From assembly GCA_910595825.1 (NCBI GenBank), contig OU343160.1:53562982-53626981 (forward strand): a stretch of 64,000 bases of DNA, read 5' to 3'. The notes under the pieces are model-generated. The model made no database searches. It saw nothing but the letters and a program-made list of their open reading frames with translations, and had not been told where the DNA came from. Shown here piece by piece: positions 9,990 to 20,400 of this stretch; positions within the stretch are counted from its first letter, which is position 1, and each line of letters starts with the position of its first letter. Both the position numbers and the translations under genes were made by a program. This stretch comes from Philhelius pedissequus (lineage: Eukaryota > Arthropoda > Insecta > Diptera > Syrphidae).

Positions 9990-10470
9990 GAGGAATATAC
10001 TGCGGAGTGTCCTGTTTCCTATTCATTGTGTTGGCGGTGTTCAAAATGTGAAGGTTTTCCAGAGCGTATCGTTTTAAAGTGTGGCTTTCACTTTGCAGAA
10101 CTTTCACGCCATCGAAATCCCGTTTGTGGCCTTTTTCAATACTGTGCGTGACAAGTGCTGTTTTTCTGCGTTCTCACGGTTAAGATTGGATTTGTGATTC
10201 ACCATTCTTTGCTTTAAGAATTGTTTTGTTGTTCCTACATAACAAAGGTCACACGCCTCATCTTTGTTTCCCAAGCAATTGATTTTGTAAGTCACATCAG
10301 TATATTTTTCTTTGTTAGTTTTGAATTTTAAATGCATAAAGAGAGGTGCTGGGTTGTTATGTGATTTATATGCCATTTGAATTTCGTTTGTTTTCTTGGA
10401 TTTAATTTCTTTGAAGCTTTCGGGAAGTTTGGGAACATACACCATATTTTTGTAGATACCTTTTCAAGCA
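9990..10470 (-). pseudogene. Penelope-like polyprotein C-terminus with GIY-YIG endonuclease
   Basis: Penelope polyproteins join a telomerase-related reverse transcriptase to a GIY-YIG nuclease, which nicks DNA for insertion. Reading leftward, the segment starts with VYVPKLPESFKEIK, matching the linker before the nuclease. VTYKINC follows, then the zinc-binding-like CDLCYVGTTKQFLKQRMVNH, where CYVGTTKQFLKQR is the YIG-type half with its arginine. After a frameshift at about 10104 it continues VLQSESHTLKRYALENLHIL, which holds the conserved glutamate. The reverse transcriptase is missing and the frame is broken. Confidence 0.8.
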
Positions 10471-10473
10471 GTA

Positions 10474-10660
10474 CAGTAAAAGCTCCCATTGCGGACACCT
10501 CCCTTAGGCGGACAAATTCTCCCGACCGTGGATCTTGCATTTAAATTCCATACATTTCATGATCCCTTGAGCGGACATCCCCTTACCCGGACGCGGACAG
10601 GCATATCAGCCACAATTTGGCAAATTTAATTCTCTTAGGCCGGCAGAAACTTTTTCAGCT
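10474..10660. mobile_element. End of a pogo/Tigger-like element
   Basis: It starts CAGTAAAAGCTCCCATTGCG directly after a TA dinucleotide and repeats GCGGAC-type motifs at 10493, 10511, 10571 and 10587. The same arrangement (CAGTGGAAGCTCTAATAAGC, then tandem TCCGCTTATA motifs) marks the better-preserved element at 53924-56147. Its opposite end is not found, so the copy is truncated. Confidence 0.5.
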
Positions 10661-10808
10661 ATACTTTCCCTAGCTTTTTTTACATGGAATACGAATGACA
10701 AAGCCAAATTAACTAACTTAACAAGGAAAACTATAAATTGCAATGTAGTTAGTGTGTGTGTGTGGCCTGTGGTGTATTCGCCACAATACCAAATTAAAGA
10801 CTTTATAG

Positions 10809-10985
10809 GGCTGGCAAAGAGACGAGATCATGCGAGACATTTGTTAGTCCCGTTTGTCGGTCTCGTCAAAATCGAAACATTTCAGTTTCGTCTCGGTCTC
10901 GGTGTCGCCATTCTCTCGTGAAAATTTTAATGTGCAATTTCGTTTCGGTATGAGTCTTGATCTCATCCTTAGTCATAGAAAAATT
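10809..10985 (+). repeat. GAGAC/GTCTC-rich dispersed repeat
   Basis: It begins GGGCTGGCAAAGAGACGAGATC and carries many GTCTCG words. The inner part around TTTTAATGTGCAATTTCGTT is homologous, in reverse orientation, to 15025-15210. The end resembles hAT termini (CAGGGCTGRCAACGAGAC), but no target duplication was identified. Confidence 0.5.
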
Positions 10986-11159
10986 TGTTTTGTAATCCGT
11001 TTAAATCAGAGGCATTCTTTAATGGAATTTAACAGTTCATAGCTTAACAGATAGGCAATAAACTACATATTTTTTGACGGTTGGATAATGTTTTTGTACA
11101 AATCTCACTTGAAAGGCTTTTTTTCGGCGCGATTTCTATTCCAACGAAATGCACACATG

Positions 11160-11298
11160 TATCGTACGTATTCTTTTTTTTTTTTTTTTTTTTTTATAAC
11201 TCTGCACGCGCTCAAGGGATTATAAATACCCTTTATATGTTTTTCTTAACACAGCGTGGGCATCCGGTGGAAGAAGAGAAAGAAGGATAGGAAACTAG
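11160..11298 (-). mobile_element. 5'-truncated LINE 3' tail
   Basis: The plus strand has a run of about 23 T (11174-11196), then GCACGCGCTCAAGGGATTAT, read on the minus strand as a LINE 3' end followed by poly(A). The same tail occurs at 15543-15680, and a diverged version at 38403-38470 closes the Jockey-like LINE there. It abuts the SINE at 11300. Confidence 0.65.
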
Positions 11299-11299
11299 A

Positions 11300-11635
11300 G
11301 GTGGTTGTTGTCTCAGATTTATCTCCAGGGATGGCGGCTGAACTAATGCGTAGAGAATTACCGTGTCTTATTTATTTATGCCTCTTATAATGCGCATTAT
11401 TTTATTTATTTCGTTGTCATATTTTATGGGTATGCTAGTTTCCTCAATCACATGTTGTTAGTGTTAAGCCAAAAAAGCATGTAATGAGCATAGCAGCAAC
11501 TTATTTTATGACAATTTTGAGAATTGGTTTTTAATGGTATATAAGAAGACATAGACAATGGCAGGAATCGAACCTGCAACCACGAGGTTGACAGGCGAGC
11601 ACACAACTATCGCGCCACGGCCACCCCCAATTCTT
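11300..11635 (-). mobile_element. tRNA-derived SINE, full-length copy
   Basis: On the minus strand it begins ATTGGGGGTGGCCGTGGCGC, with an A-box-like TGGCGCGATAGTTG and a B box GGTTCGATTCC about 45 bp downstream. A body of about 250 bp follows. The same unit occurs at 21287-21616 and as a 5' part at 59466-59623. The tRNA-like head, length and copy number define a SINE. It encodes nothing; its likely mobilising LINE is not identified. Confidence 0.78.
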
Positions 11636-11689
11636 CTCTAAATTTTCGCAGTGCCCCTACCTCAGTATAACTATGTGCATATTCTGGTT

Positions 11690-11865
11690 TGATGTTTTAA
11701 CGCCCATAAAATATTACGCAAACAAAAAATTGTGAATATTATAAAAATTGAAGATGAGTATCTACTAAAAAATTATTAAATACAAAAATATTTCTTCTAG
11801 CGAACACAGAAACCAAACCCCAAAATCCCGAGGCCAGTGAGACTCGAGACCATATGATCGGTCGT
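11690..11865 (-). repeat. GAGAC-family repeat fragment
   Basis: It is homologous to 14349-14600 and 29160-29355 through shared blocks such as CACAGAAACCAAACCCC/GGTTTGGTTTCGG and the TATTTTATGGGCGT-like region. Only a partial copy is present and no coding sequence is seen. Confidence 0.45.
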
Positions 11866-12275
11866 ATCTAAAAAGCTGCACCGATTTTTTTTAAATCAAA
11901 ATCGTTAGAGCCGTTTCCGAGAAAAATAGGCTTTAACGTAACGGTTATATGGCAGGTACCGTTATTTTTTGAGCTAAAAAAAATTAAATTTCCCCTCTGC
12001 ACAATATCGAAAAAACTCCATACACCATGTTTGAAGCAATTCGGCCACCCGTTTGGGCTGTAGGTTTCTATGCAGACAGACAGACAGACTGACATACTGA
12101 CAGACTGACAGACTGACAGACTGACAAACTGACATAAATACAGACGGACAGAATTTTTAGACCATCTTCTCTCGTCTTCGCTAACATCTTAATGTCATGT
12201 TTGATTGTTATCTCAAAACTTTTTTTCCGACGAATGCATAACTTGCCTTATAGTACCTAAAACCGCAAGTAAAAA
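11866..12275 (+). repeat. Tail part of the GGTACC-rich long repeat
   Basis: It contains the family landmarks GGCAGGTACCGTTATTTT, a GACAGACAGACAGAC stretch, TAATGTCATGTTTGATTG and the end CTTATAGTACCTAAAACCGC. These occur in the same order in the copies at 29359-30410 and 40133-41925. The tetranucleotide stretch has expanded here (12074-12150). Unclassified. Confidence 0.6.
12074..12152 (+). repeat. GACA/GACT microsatellite
   Basis: Imperfect tandem GACAGACT and CTGACAGA units run for about 75 bp. It is an expansion of the short GACAGACAGAC tract found in other copies of the same long repeat. Confidence 0.85.
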
Positions 12276-13388
12276 CAGTATACTTTAGATTTAAAAAAAC
12301 TAGGTACATTTTTATCATTTCACAGTTTAAAAGTGGTCGCACTGTTGACTGGGTTTAATTAATCCACTTTTTTAACGAAACAAATATTTACCCTAATAGA
12401 CATAAGGATACTTGAAACATATGCTACTTTCCAAGTGCCACAAAACCCTATTTAATGCAACTAAAAACTAAATATATGTATACTGGCAAAATCTACATAC
12501 ATAAATTCCCAATCAAAAATCACCTAACAAACTAATTAAACTTCGGTTTTATATTGGGTTGTTATCATTTTTGAGAACCGCACACAAGTTATTGTTGTTG
12601 TTTTTGTTGCCACCGATCTACTACTGGCCCTTGCACACATTGCGTTTGTATAACCACAGCCATATTATAATGTCCACCCTCTCTCTAACAAACATATCCC
12701 TTCCATCACATCACACAAATGCACAGCTGCGAAAGTCCTTTCAGTACTGAATTTACCAGATGCACACAGTTTGCCCGCATCCGCAATTATCTCGTTATCA
12801 TTGCTTTAACACAAAATAACGAGCATCTCTCGACTAAGTGAAACGTAAACGCATTGTTATGTAAATTGATATCACATTTTGGCTTGATTAGTTATATTCA
12901 ACATTAATTTCTATCTGCATCCCAATAACCAAGGCCCCCTACCACCCAACCCAAGACCTAAGACCCAACATTGATATACTACAAAGCCCAAGCGAACACA
13001 AAATCCAACATCCAAAATGCAACCCACAGTTTAGCCGGCCCACAAACAATAAGCGCCGCATGACAACGACCAAAGTTTATTGATTTATTGTGATTGATTA
13101 GCGGGAATTCAATTAATTAATTGCCTACTCAACAAAACACATACAATTTGTTACTGTTATTATATGCCGCTTGCTACCTACACTCTACACACACTATATA
13201 CTCTTCTCAATATATATTTTTGTTGATCGTAATCGTTTGGGAATTTTAAGTTGTCAACAGCTGCTGTCGGCGCCGCGCGTTGACAGATCAATACAGTAAT
13301 TTAACTGTCATTAGATTGACGTGAGATTTGATTGTGAATTGATTAATAGTGTTTTCTGTGCCATCACGCCGTCTCACCAACAAGAAAA
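12276..13388. other. Single-copy-looking upstream region of the small gene
   Basis: No repeat family seen elsewhere in the window occurs here, and base composition is less extreme. A GC-richer patch near 13260-13285 (GTCGGCGCCGCGCGTTGACAG) precedes the gene by about 100 bp and may belong to its promoter or 5' leader. No TATA box is convincing. Confidence 0.4.
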
Positions 13389-13691
13389 ATGGCAGAGGCG
13401 AATTTAAAAATCCCAGAAATTACTGCAGCTATTTGTGGTGAAATATTAGAGCGAATTATCGCAGAATCCTTGAATGGAAAAGAAAAGCACAATGATCTGG
13501 AGTTGGCGTCATCAATACGATTTGTATCGGATTGTTATTTCACGACTGTCACAAATCTTGTCAACATGTTGTATTTCCCGTTAGACATCGAGCCGCTTGG
13601 GAATACAATGGAAACGGATTTGAAATGCTTCCGGCATCTGGAACCCCTGCCAAAACCAACACTTGACGAAGACGACGACTGGCAGAATTGA
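13389..13691 (+). CDS. Uncharacterised 100-residue protein with acidic tail
   Basis: I do not recognise this protein. The ATG lies in a good initiation context (AAGAAAAATGG) and no ATG occurs in frame just upstream. The predicted product has 100 residues. Residues 1-60 look helical (IPEITAAICGEILERIIAES, then a second helix with FVSDCYFTTVTNLVNMLYFP). The C-terminus is proline- and acid-rich and ends PTLDEDDDWQN. There is no signal peptide, membrane span, zinc-binding motif or sign of transposon origin. A poly(A) signal AATAAA follows at 13816-13821, giving a 3' UTR of about 140 bases. It lies in the least repeated part of the window and appears intronless. It could instead be the last exon of a longer gene or a retrocopy. 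Confidence 0.68.
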   Translation: MAEANLKIPEITAAICGEILERIIAESLNGKEKHNDLELASSIRFVSDCYFTTVTNLVNMLYFPLDIEPLGNTMETDLKCFRHLEPLPKPTLDEDDDWQN

Positions 13692-14348
13692 ATGCTGCTT
13701 AAATTAGTGTAGGGAGGCATCCAGCGGAAGCAGGAACCAGGAAGTATAGATGAGTCTGCTGCCGACACAATATAGGTACTTTCCTTCGAATTGTACACGA
13801 TTTGGAATCAATAATAATAAATGTTAACATAAATACATTTATCTATTTTTTTTAATTTTTTTTTTGTGTGATGTTGTATTTCGCACAATAGAATATTTAA
13901 AGTTAAGCCCTCGGGGATTTTATTAACGCGGCGACAAGGAATCGAAGCATTGGAATACATTACATTAAACACGTCGGATGACAACGCGAGATATTGATCG
14001 AATTTATTTAGAAAATATGCTTGAGTAAGTCTTATACTAACACAAATGGAGAATTTGGATTCATCTAATGTAACAGGTGTGAATTAAAGAGGGTTTTTGT
14101 TGCTACATATAGGCAAGTTATTTAGAACTCCTCGCGCCCTCTGCTTAAGATGGTAATACAGGGCTTAAATTTGGGTAAAACGAAAATAAATAAATTTGAC
14201 AATTATTATTATTTAAGAGTAATCAAAACAATTTACTTAAATTATTTATGCCTCGATGGACATAAGCAGCTGGCTTCGCGGCGAAAATAGTTTCTCTCAT
14301 TGAGGTTGTAATCTATAAATTCATTAGACTGCTAAAAAGCATAAGGAG
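13692..14348. other. 3' UTR and following single-copy-looking DNA
   Basis: The first part contains the poly(A) signal of the upstream gene. Beyond it nothing coding or repeated is recognised. Confidence 0.4.
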
Positions 14349-14600
14349 TTATGACTGACAACGAGACTGAGACGAGACTAATTTAAAAGCACCTGAGACG
14401 ACAGACCGTATTTTTGGTGCCGAAATTCGCCGCGATTCTCACTAGTCTCGGTGGTTTGGTTTCGGTTTTCACTAGAATAAATATTTTTCTTATTTAATTA
14501 ATTTTTAGGACTCATGTTCAATTTTTATAATATTCACAATTGTTTTTTGTGCGAAATATTTTATGCGCGTTAAAATATAAGGCCACATAATGTACGTAGA
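14349..14600 (+). repeat. GAGAC-family repeat
   Basis: It starts GACTGACAACGAGACTGAGA and aligns in reverse with 29160-29355, whose right end is GTCTCGTCTCGTTGCCAGTG. Both share CGTATTTTTGGTNNCGAAAT and GGTTTGGTTTCGG. The terminal sequence resembles hAT ends, but the copy has no clear target duplication. Confidence 0.55.
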
Positions 14601-15024
14601 TATTTAAAATCAGACAGAAGCACTGCGAAAATCCCGAGAAGAATACGTACGATTTATGTATGCATGTCCTTGGAACAGTAATCGCTTATTTTTCAGACAG
14701 ACTTTGTCCGAAAAGGTGACTAGGGCTTTTAGGAGTACACTTGGAAAAAAACATTATCGAAATGTCAAAACAGACAACAAACTGTCTACAAAATATGCCA
14801 CAGAAAATGAAAGTCAGTAACCAAAAACGAATATAACAAATTCCCTAAAAAAAAGGGGATCCATAAGCAAACAATTCACAATTAATAATTGTATTACTCA
14901 TTAACTACCAACCTATCAAGCTGAGATGTCAAAATCCCATTGTAGGATGGCTCCGAATTAAATGGATTATAAAAACCTCTACAAAATTCAAATATTTTTA
15001 CTACCAAAAAAGATGAAAGAATAC
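14601..15024. other. Nothing recognised
   Basis: AT-rich DNA without gene or defined repeat. Confidence 0.35.
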
Positions 15025-15210
15025 AAGACTTAGGATAAGACCAAGGCCGAGACTGACCCAGAAATAAAACTGCACATTAAAACGTTTAAAAGAAAAAGGC
15101 GGGACCAAGATTGAGGCGAGCCCTGATAAGGCAAGACCGAGACCAGACTGAAATTTTTCGATCTTGATGAGACTGAGATGAGGGTGAGCCTGTAGTTACT
15201 TGCAGAGATC
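15025..15210 (-). repeat. GAGAC-family repeat, inverted copy
   Basis: It is the reverse-orientation relative of 10809-10985 (shared ACATTAAAACGTTTAAAAG and flanking GAGAC words). It is partial and non-coding. Confidence 0.5.
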
Positions 15211-15540
15211 GCTTGAAGGATCATTCAAACGGGCAATCAAAATATAGAATGTATTCTTCCTTGAAAAAGCATTCCTGTAGTTCAATTCGAAGTCCACCTG
15301 CGCGACTTATTATAGCCAATCATTGAACCATTTCACCCGTGCTTGAACAGCTTGAAGAATAACTTTCTTAGGAAGATTATGATTTTGTATATTTAAAACT
15401 TTAAGGACGTAGTCGACTTGTAGTTTGAAAGTCTTGATGAACATTGGTGATAATCCTGTTTCTAGCACTATTATTTAGCTTGGATTGTTCAGAGGTCAAA
15501 AATACGTTTTATATGAAAAATGAGTAGTTTTTGCACTTGG
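15211..15540. other. Nothing recognised
   Basis: No coding sequence, repeat border or structure could be supported. Confidence 0.35.
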
Positions 15541-15542
15541 TC

Positions 15543-15690
15543 GTATTTTTTTTTTTTTTTTTTTTTTTTTAATAATTTTGCACGCGCTCAAGGGATTATG
15601 AATACCCTTTATGTGTTTTTTTTTTAACACAGCGCGTCATCCGGTGAAAGAAGAGAAAGAAGATATGAAAGATGTGTGGCGCGATGTATT
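15543..15690 (-). mobile_element. 5'-truncated LINE 3' tail, second copy
   Basis: A run of about 24 T (15547-15570) is followed by GCACGCGCTCAAGGGATTAT and CATCCGGTGAAAGAAGAGAA, matching 11160-11298 closely. On the minus strand this is a LINE 3' end with poly(A) tail. The 5' border is uncertain (15665-15810). Confidence 0.65.
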
Positions 15691-15813
15691 GAGGCTGTTG
15701 GAGCGCATAACATTTTATATTAAATATTAATATAAATAATTTTGAATTAAAAAGAAAATAAACGTTAAAATAATAAATAAAAAACTTAACGTACATTTAA
15801 ATTTGCCGCCACT

Positions 15814-16093
15814 TGTTAGGGCGAGCCATATTTTATTATCCCTAAAAATATGTATCTTACATAGAAAAAACATAGAACAGAGCTTATATTAAATCTTATA
15901 TAGACAAATAAAATCACTCCTTGTTAAACACTCGACGCGCACAGTCTTATTCTTCCACTTTCGCTCTCGTATTCGCTCGATCTTGCACAGTGATCCACAG
16001 GTACAAGTAAGTACACTACAAATCCGCGACACCTAGAATAATATATTCTATTATATTCTATGGTACTTGGTGAGAAAACCCTTTCATCCAACA
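15814..16093 (+). repeat. Probable 5' LTR of the BEL/Pao element
   Basis: It starts TGTTAGGGCG and ends CATCCAACA, so the termini are TGTT and AACA, the usual inverted LTR ends. A primer-binding site follows within a few bases. No second copy exists in the window, so the left border rests on the TGTT motif alone. Confidence 0.6.
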
Positions 16094-16096
16094 TTT

Positions 16097-16116
16097 TTGG
16101 CGCCCAACGTGGGGCG
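16097..16116 (+). promoter_or_regulatory. Primer-binding site of the BEL/Pao element
   Basis: TTGGCGCCCAACGTGGGGC directly follows the LTR end. TGGCGCC-type sequences complementary to a tRNA 3' end are the minus-strand primer sites of LTR retrotransposons. I could not match the tRNA species with certainty. Confidence 0.75.
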
Positions 16117-17467
16117 AAACTTAAAGTTAATTTTTAAATATAAATTAAATTAACTTATAACAAGCTCAATTATGAACTACAATATTCCTCAATTTTTAAA
16201 TTGAAAAAGTGATCGGTGCATATAAAATCTCTAAAAAAAAAAAAAAACATTGACATTCAAAATTAAAGAGATTCGCAGTTCGGTACGCGATATACTCGGT
16301 GTTCGTGAGTGAAAGTGTTATGCAGCAAATCATCTTAAACAAGAAGCAGGAAAGCAGATCATCTCTAAAGTATAAAGATCATCGAAACCATCAAGGAATC
16401 CACTGGAGTTCACACGAGTGAAGTAGTACAAAAAAAAAAGGGTAGATAGGTATACATCTCCTAAAAGGTACTTGTCCACCACTTATAACGAACCTGCGTT
16501 AAGTCTATTCAAGAATACATACTTATATATACATCTTAAAGCTACTTAAAATCCACGATCAAATAGATCTTCAAATTTAAACCTAAAAAGCTTAAAAGAA
16601 TAAAAAAGAAAGAACGCATATTCGTTATAAAGTATTTATCATATTTAAACTGTAACGACATTTATTTAAAATATATTCTGCAAAAAATATACAAAAAAAA
16701 AAATATATGTATATCTTGCAAAAGTACATTGTATCGTACACTCGATCTATTACTTAGCATAAGAGCTTTGCCAAATTTGTATAGGCTCATGTACGATCAC
16801 GCCATATCGAACGAGTTAAAGCATATAAAAGTCTAATATAACGTCACGCCATACCAAATTACCACATTAAAATTCATGCTTGAGCTTTCATTTTGATCGA
16901 TTGCAACATATCGTACACACGTTCCACAAAAGCTTTTATACTTTCTTTGGAAGTGGATTATAATTTTTTACTGCCCACGCAGAACATCGTCGCTGATTCT
17001 TGCTTTGCGCCTATCTTTTAATTCATCATCAAAATACACCATCGTTGGACTCGATATTCAGCTATCAATACATTTTTGTGGCGTAAAAATATATTTTATC
17101 ACTTCGCTATTTGAAAGGATTTAGTACCAAGATAAATAATTCATTTATTAAATTTTCCAAATCGATTGGCCGGATTTAGCTATTGTAGCTTATAATCATT
17201 GCATTGTTGGATTTAATTATATGTAATATTATTTGGTGTTTCCTATTAATCATCGTGGAAGTTCTGCTGTTGCTGGAGAGTGGCTGTTGCTGTATTTTGC
17301 TGCTGTATATTATTGCTGCTGGATTACTTAGTATTCTCGATTTTTTTGAATCTGTCGTTCCTGTTGGATCGTCTCGTTGGTTTTGTTGTTGGTTGCCGCT
17401 GTGGTTTTGATATTTCGTCTGAGGTTATTGGGGTTGATAGATTCTTTGGTTAGATTTGCTGTTCAAC
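16117..17467 (+). other. Leader region between PBS and gag-pol
   Basis: About 1.35 kb of AT-rich sequence lies between the primer-binding site and the first ATG. No intact frame is convincing. It is long for a leader but plausible for a BEL element. Confidence 0.5.
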
Positions 17468-20400
17468 ATGCCAGATGAAATAACTATTGAGGAATTAAAG
17501 GTGATGCGTGCATCGAGTAAAGGCAACATAACTCGCATAAAGACAATGGTCGACAAATTAACGAGTGCTAACTCAACGGAATTGGAATGCCGATTAGGGA
17601 TTCTGGAATCCTATTTTAAGCAGGTTTTATCCTACCAGTCACAAATTGAGAGGTTACAGCCAACAGATAATACAAGAGGTGAATTAGAGGAGTTATATAT
17701 TACAACAAAGACTAAAATTGTATCACTGATGGGGCCATGTAGGCGAGGTAGCACCTTTGAAACTTCCTTTGCTGTACCTGCTACTACATCTAGTCGTTTA
17801 CCACTTTTGTCTCTGCCACATTTTAGCGGGAAGTATTCTGATTATAAGAATTTTATCAAATCTTTTGAAAGTTTCGTAGATTCAGATCCTTCTCTGAGTA
17901 GAATCGAAAAGTTTAACCACCTTTTGTCTTGTCTATCGGATCAAGCGCTTGGAACAATTTCATCTTTTCATATAACAGAAGAAAATTACACAAAGGCACT
18001 GGATAAACTAAAAGAGAGATACGACAATAATACATTAATATTTTTGGAACATATTTCAAACTTATTTGAACTTCCAAAGTGTACAAAATCTTCAGCCCCT
18101 CAACTTCGCAACATAGTTAATAGCATATCTGCTATTTATAACTCTCTATCGTCATTGGGAAATGATAAAGATATTTGCAATGCTATTATCATATATATAG
18201 CTATGTCTAAAGTAGACAATGAAACACAGGCAAAATGGGACGAACAGCTGGATTATACTAATTTACCTAAATGGGATGATTGTGCTAAGCTGATAAGCAA
18301 ACGATGCCAATACCTTGAGGCTCGTACCAATAAACAGATGTATTTAAATCGACTGGAAACATCACATTCTGATCAAAGGCTTACTAATAGAATAAAATTT
18401 CAAAAGTTCAACCCAAGCCAACAAACTTCGTTGACTATTTCAAAAAAGCATTGCGTTTTCTGCAAGGACAATGAACACTTTATTGTTAACTGTCCTAATT
18501 TTATAAAACTTTCAGTTTTCGAGAGGTTTTCGGCTACAAAAAAACTCAACCTTTGTACCAATTGCTTGGGAAAGGGTCATAACAGGTCGAAATGTCCATC
18601 AACATTTAACTGCAAAACTTGCAACAAGCCGCATCATTCTCTTCTGCATCGACATCAAGGAGACGACGTCATCCAGGATAAAGGTGCTGGCACATCATCG
18701 GCGGTTGTTAATACTGCATTACAACCAGCGCCCGTTAAGACTACAAGCCAAATTATTCTTGCCACTGCTTTAGTTCTTGTTCAAGATTCTACAGGGGGCT
18801 TTCAAATAGGAAGAGCTCTTCTTGATTCAGGGTCGCAAATTAATTTGATTAGTGAAGGTTTCGCTCGTATTCTTAATCTTCATAGAACAAGAAAACATGT
18901 TGAAATCATTGGTGTAGGATCGGCTCAAACTCAGTCTAACTTTCAAACTCAAACTCTAATAAGGTCAAGATTCAATAATTTTACAATGTCTTTAGAGTTT
19001 CTACTAACTCGAAACATCACTGGTCATCAACCTGATATGGAAATGGGTATCTCAAATTGGAAGATTCCTCCTAATATTGAACTAGCTGATGAATATTTCA
19101 ATGAACCTTCAGATATCGATCTGCTACTAGGAGCAGAAACCTTTTTTGATTTATTGTCAGTTGGACAGATTAAACTGGGATCTGGATTACCTACATTGCA
19201 AAAAACCAAACTAGGATGGATTGTTTCAGGAAGGTGTACCACATCAGCGAACGTCTCAAAGTCACTCTGCTGTCATACTACTCATGATGAGTCACTGGAC
19301 ATCTACGTTAAAAAATTTTGGGAGCTCGAAGAGTCAAGCTGCCTCAAATCTAAATGGACCGAGGAGCAAGCATCGTGTGAAGCTCATTTTTTGGACACAG
19401 TTCAGGTTCTTCCCAGTGGTCGTTTGTCTGTTCAACTTCCTTTCAAAAATGATCCCAGCTGCTTAGGAGCCTCTTTTGACATCGCCCACAAACGATTTCT
19501 CTCTCTCGAACGTAGGCTGGATAAACAATGTTTGGTTAAGGTCGAATACTGCAAATTTCTACGAGAATATGAGGAACTTGGGCACATGTCCTTAGTCGAG
19601 AAACCAAATACACAGGAATCACACTATTATATTCCACATCAATGCGTGATTAAGCCGAATAGTACATCTACAAAGCTAAGGGTTGTATTTGACGCTTCCT
19701 GTTGCACTTCTTCACAGGTATCCTTAAATGAAATTCTTATGGTTGGACCGACCATTCAAGATGAACTGTTCATTCTTTTGCTGCGTTTCCGTCTTCATCG
19801 TTACGCTCTTACTGCGGACATAGTTAAAATGTATAGGCAGGTATTAATTCATCCGGATCAACGCCAGTTCCAATATATACTTTGGCGGGATAATCCGTTA
19901 AATCCTGTTAAGACTTACAAACTCAACACAGTAACATATGGAACTTCATCTGCACCCTTCCTTGCTATAAGATGCCTTCGTTTTCTAGCAGACAAATATG
20001 CAGACACTTTCGAAAGGGGATCAAAAGTTGTAGCGTCCGATTTTTATGTCGACGACATGCTCACAGGTGCTGACGATTTGGAATCGCTCCTGCAAATTAA
20101 GGAGGAGGCAACTGCAATTTTGAGTTCTGCTGGATTTGAGCTGTCGAAATGGCAGAGTAATCATAAATCAATATTTTCCAAAGACAAATCTCTTAATACT
20201 AGTAAGGATTTGAAAATCGTCGAAGAGAACTTAACGAGTACACTTGGAATCACTTGGGATTCAAAAGCTGACAATTTTGAGTTCTCATACACGCCAAATG
20301 GAACTAATGTAAAAGTCACTAAGCGGTCCATTTTATCGATTTCTTCTTCTCTTTTTGATCCCATGGGATTGTTGAGTCCTATTATCATAAGGGCCAAAAC

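Larger units (their letters stand above)
8035..10470 (-). mobile_element. 5'-truncated Penelope-like element, split by a DNA element
   Basis: The C-terminal GIY-YIG part of the Penelope polyprotein lies at 9985-10470. About 50 bp of hammerhead-like sequence typical of Penelope terminal regions lies at 8084-8124. The reverse transcriptase is absent, so the copy is truncated at its 5' side near 10470. A TIR element of about 1.64 kb (8341-9982) separates the coding end from the terminal region. The boundaries are approximate. Confidence 0.68.

Noticed and set aside
12559..12750. Hydrophobic 63-codon frame upstream of the small gene
   Set aside because: It begins with a non-ATG codon, has no family resemblance and no nearby poly(A) signal or splice support.
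15543..16093. LTR starting already at the T run near 15543
   Set aside because: The first 140 bp also occur at 11160-11298 without LTR or primer-binding site, so they belong to a LINE tail; TGTT at 15814 is the better LTR start.
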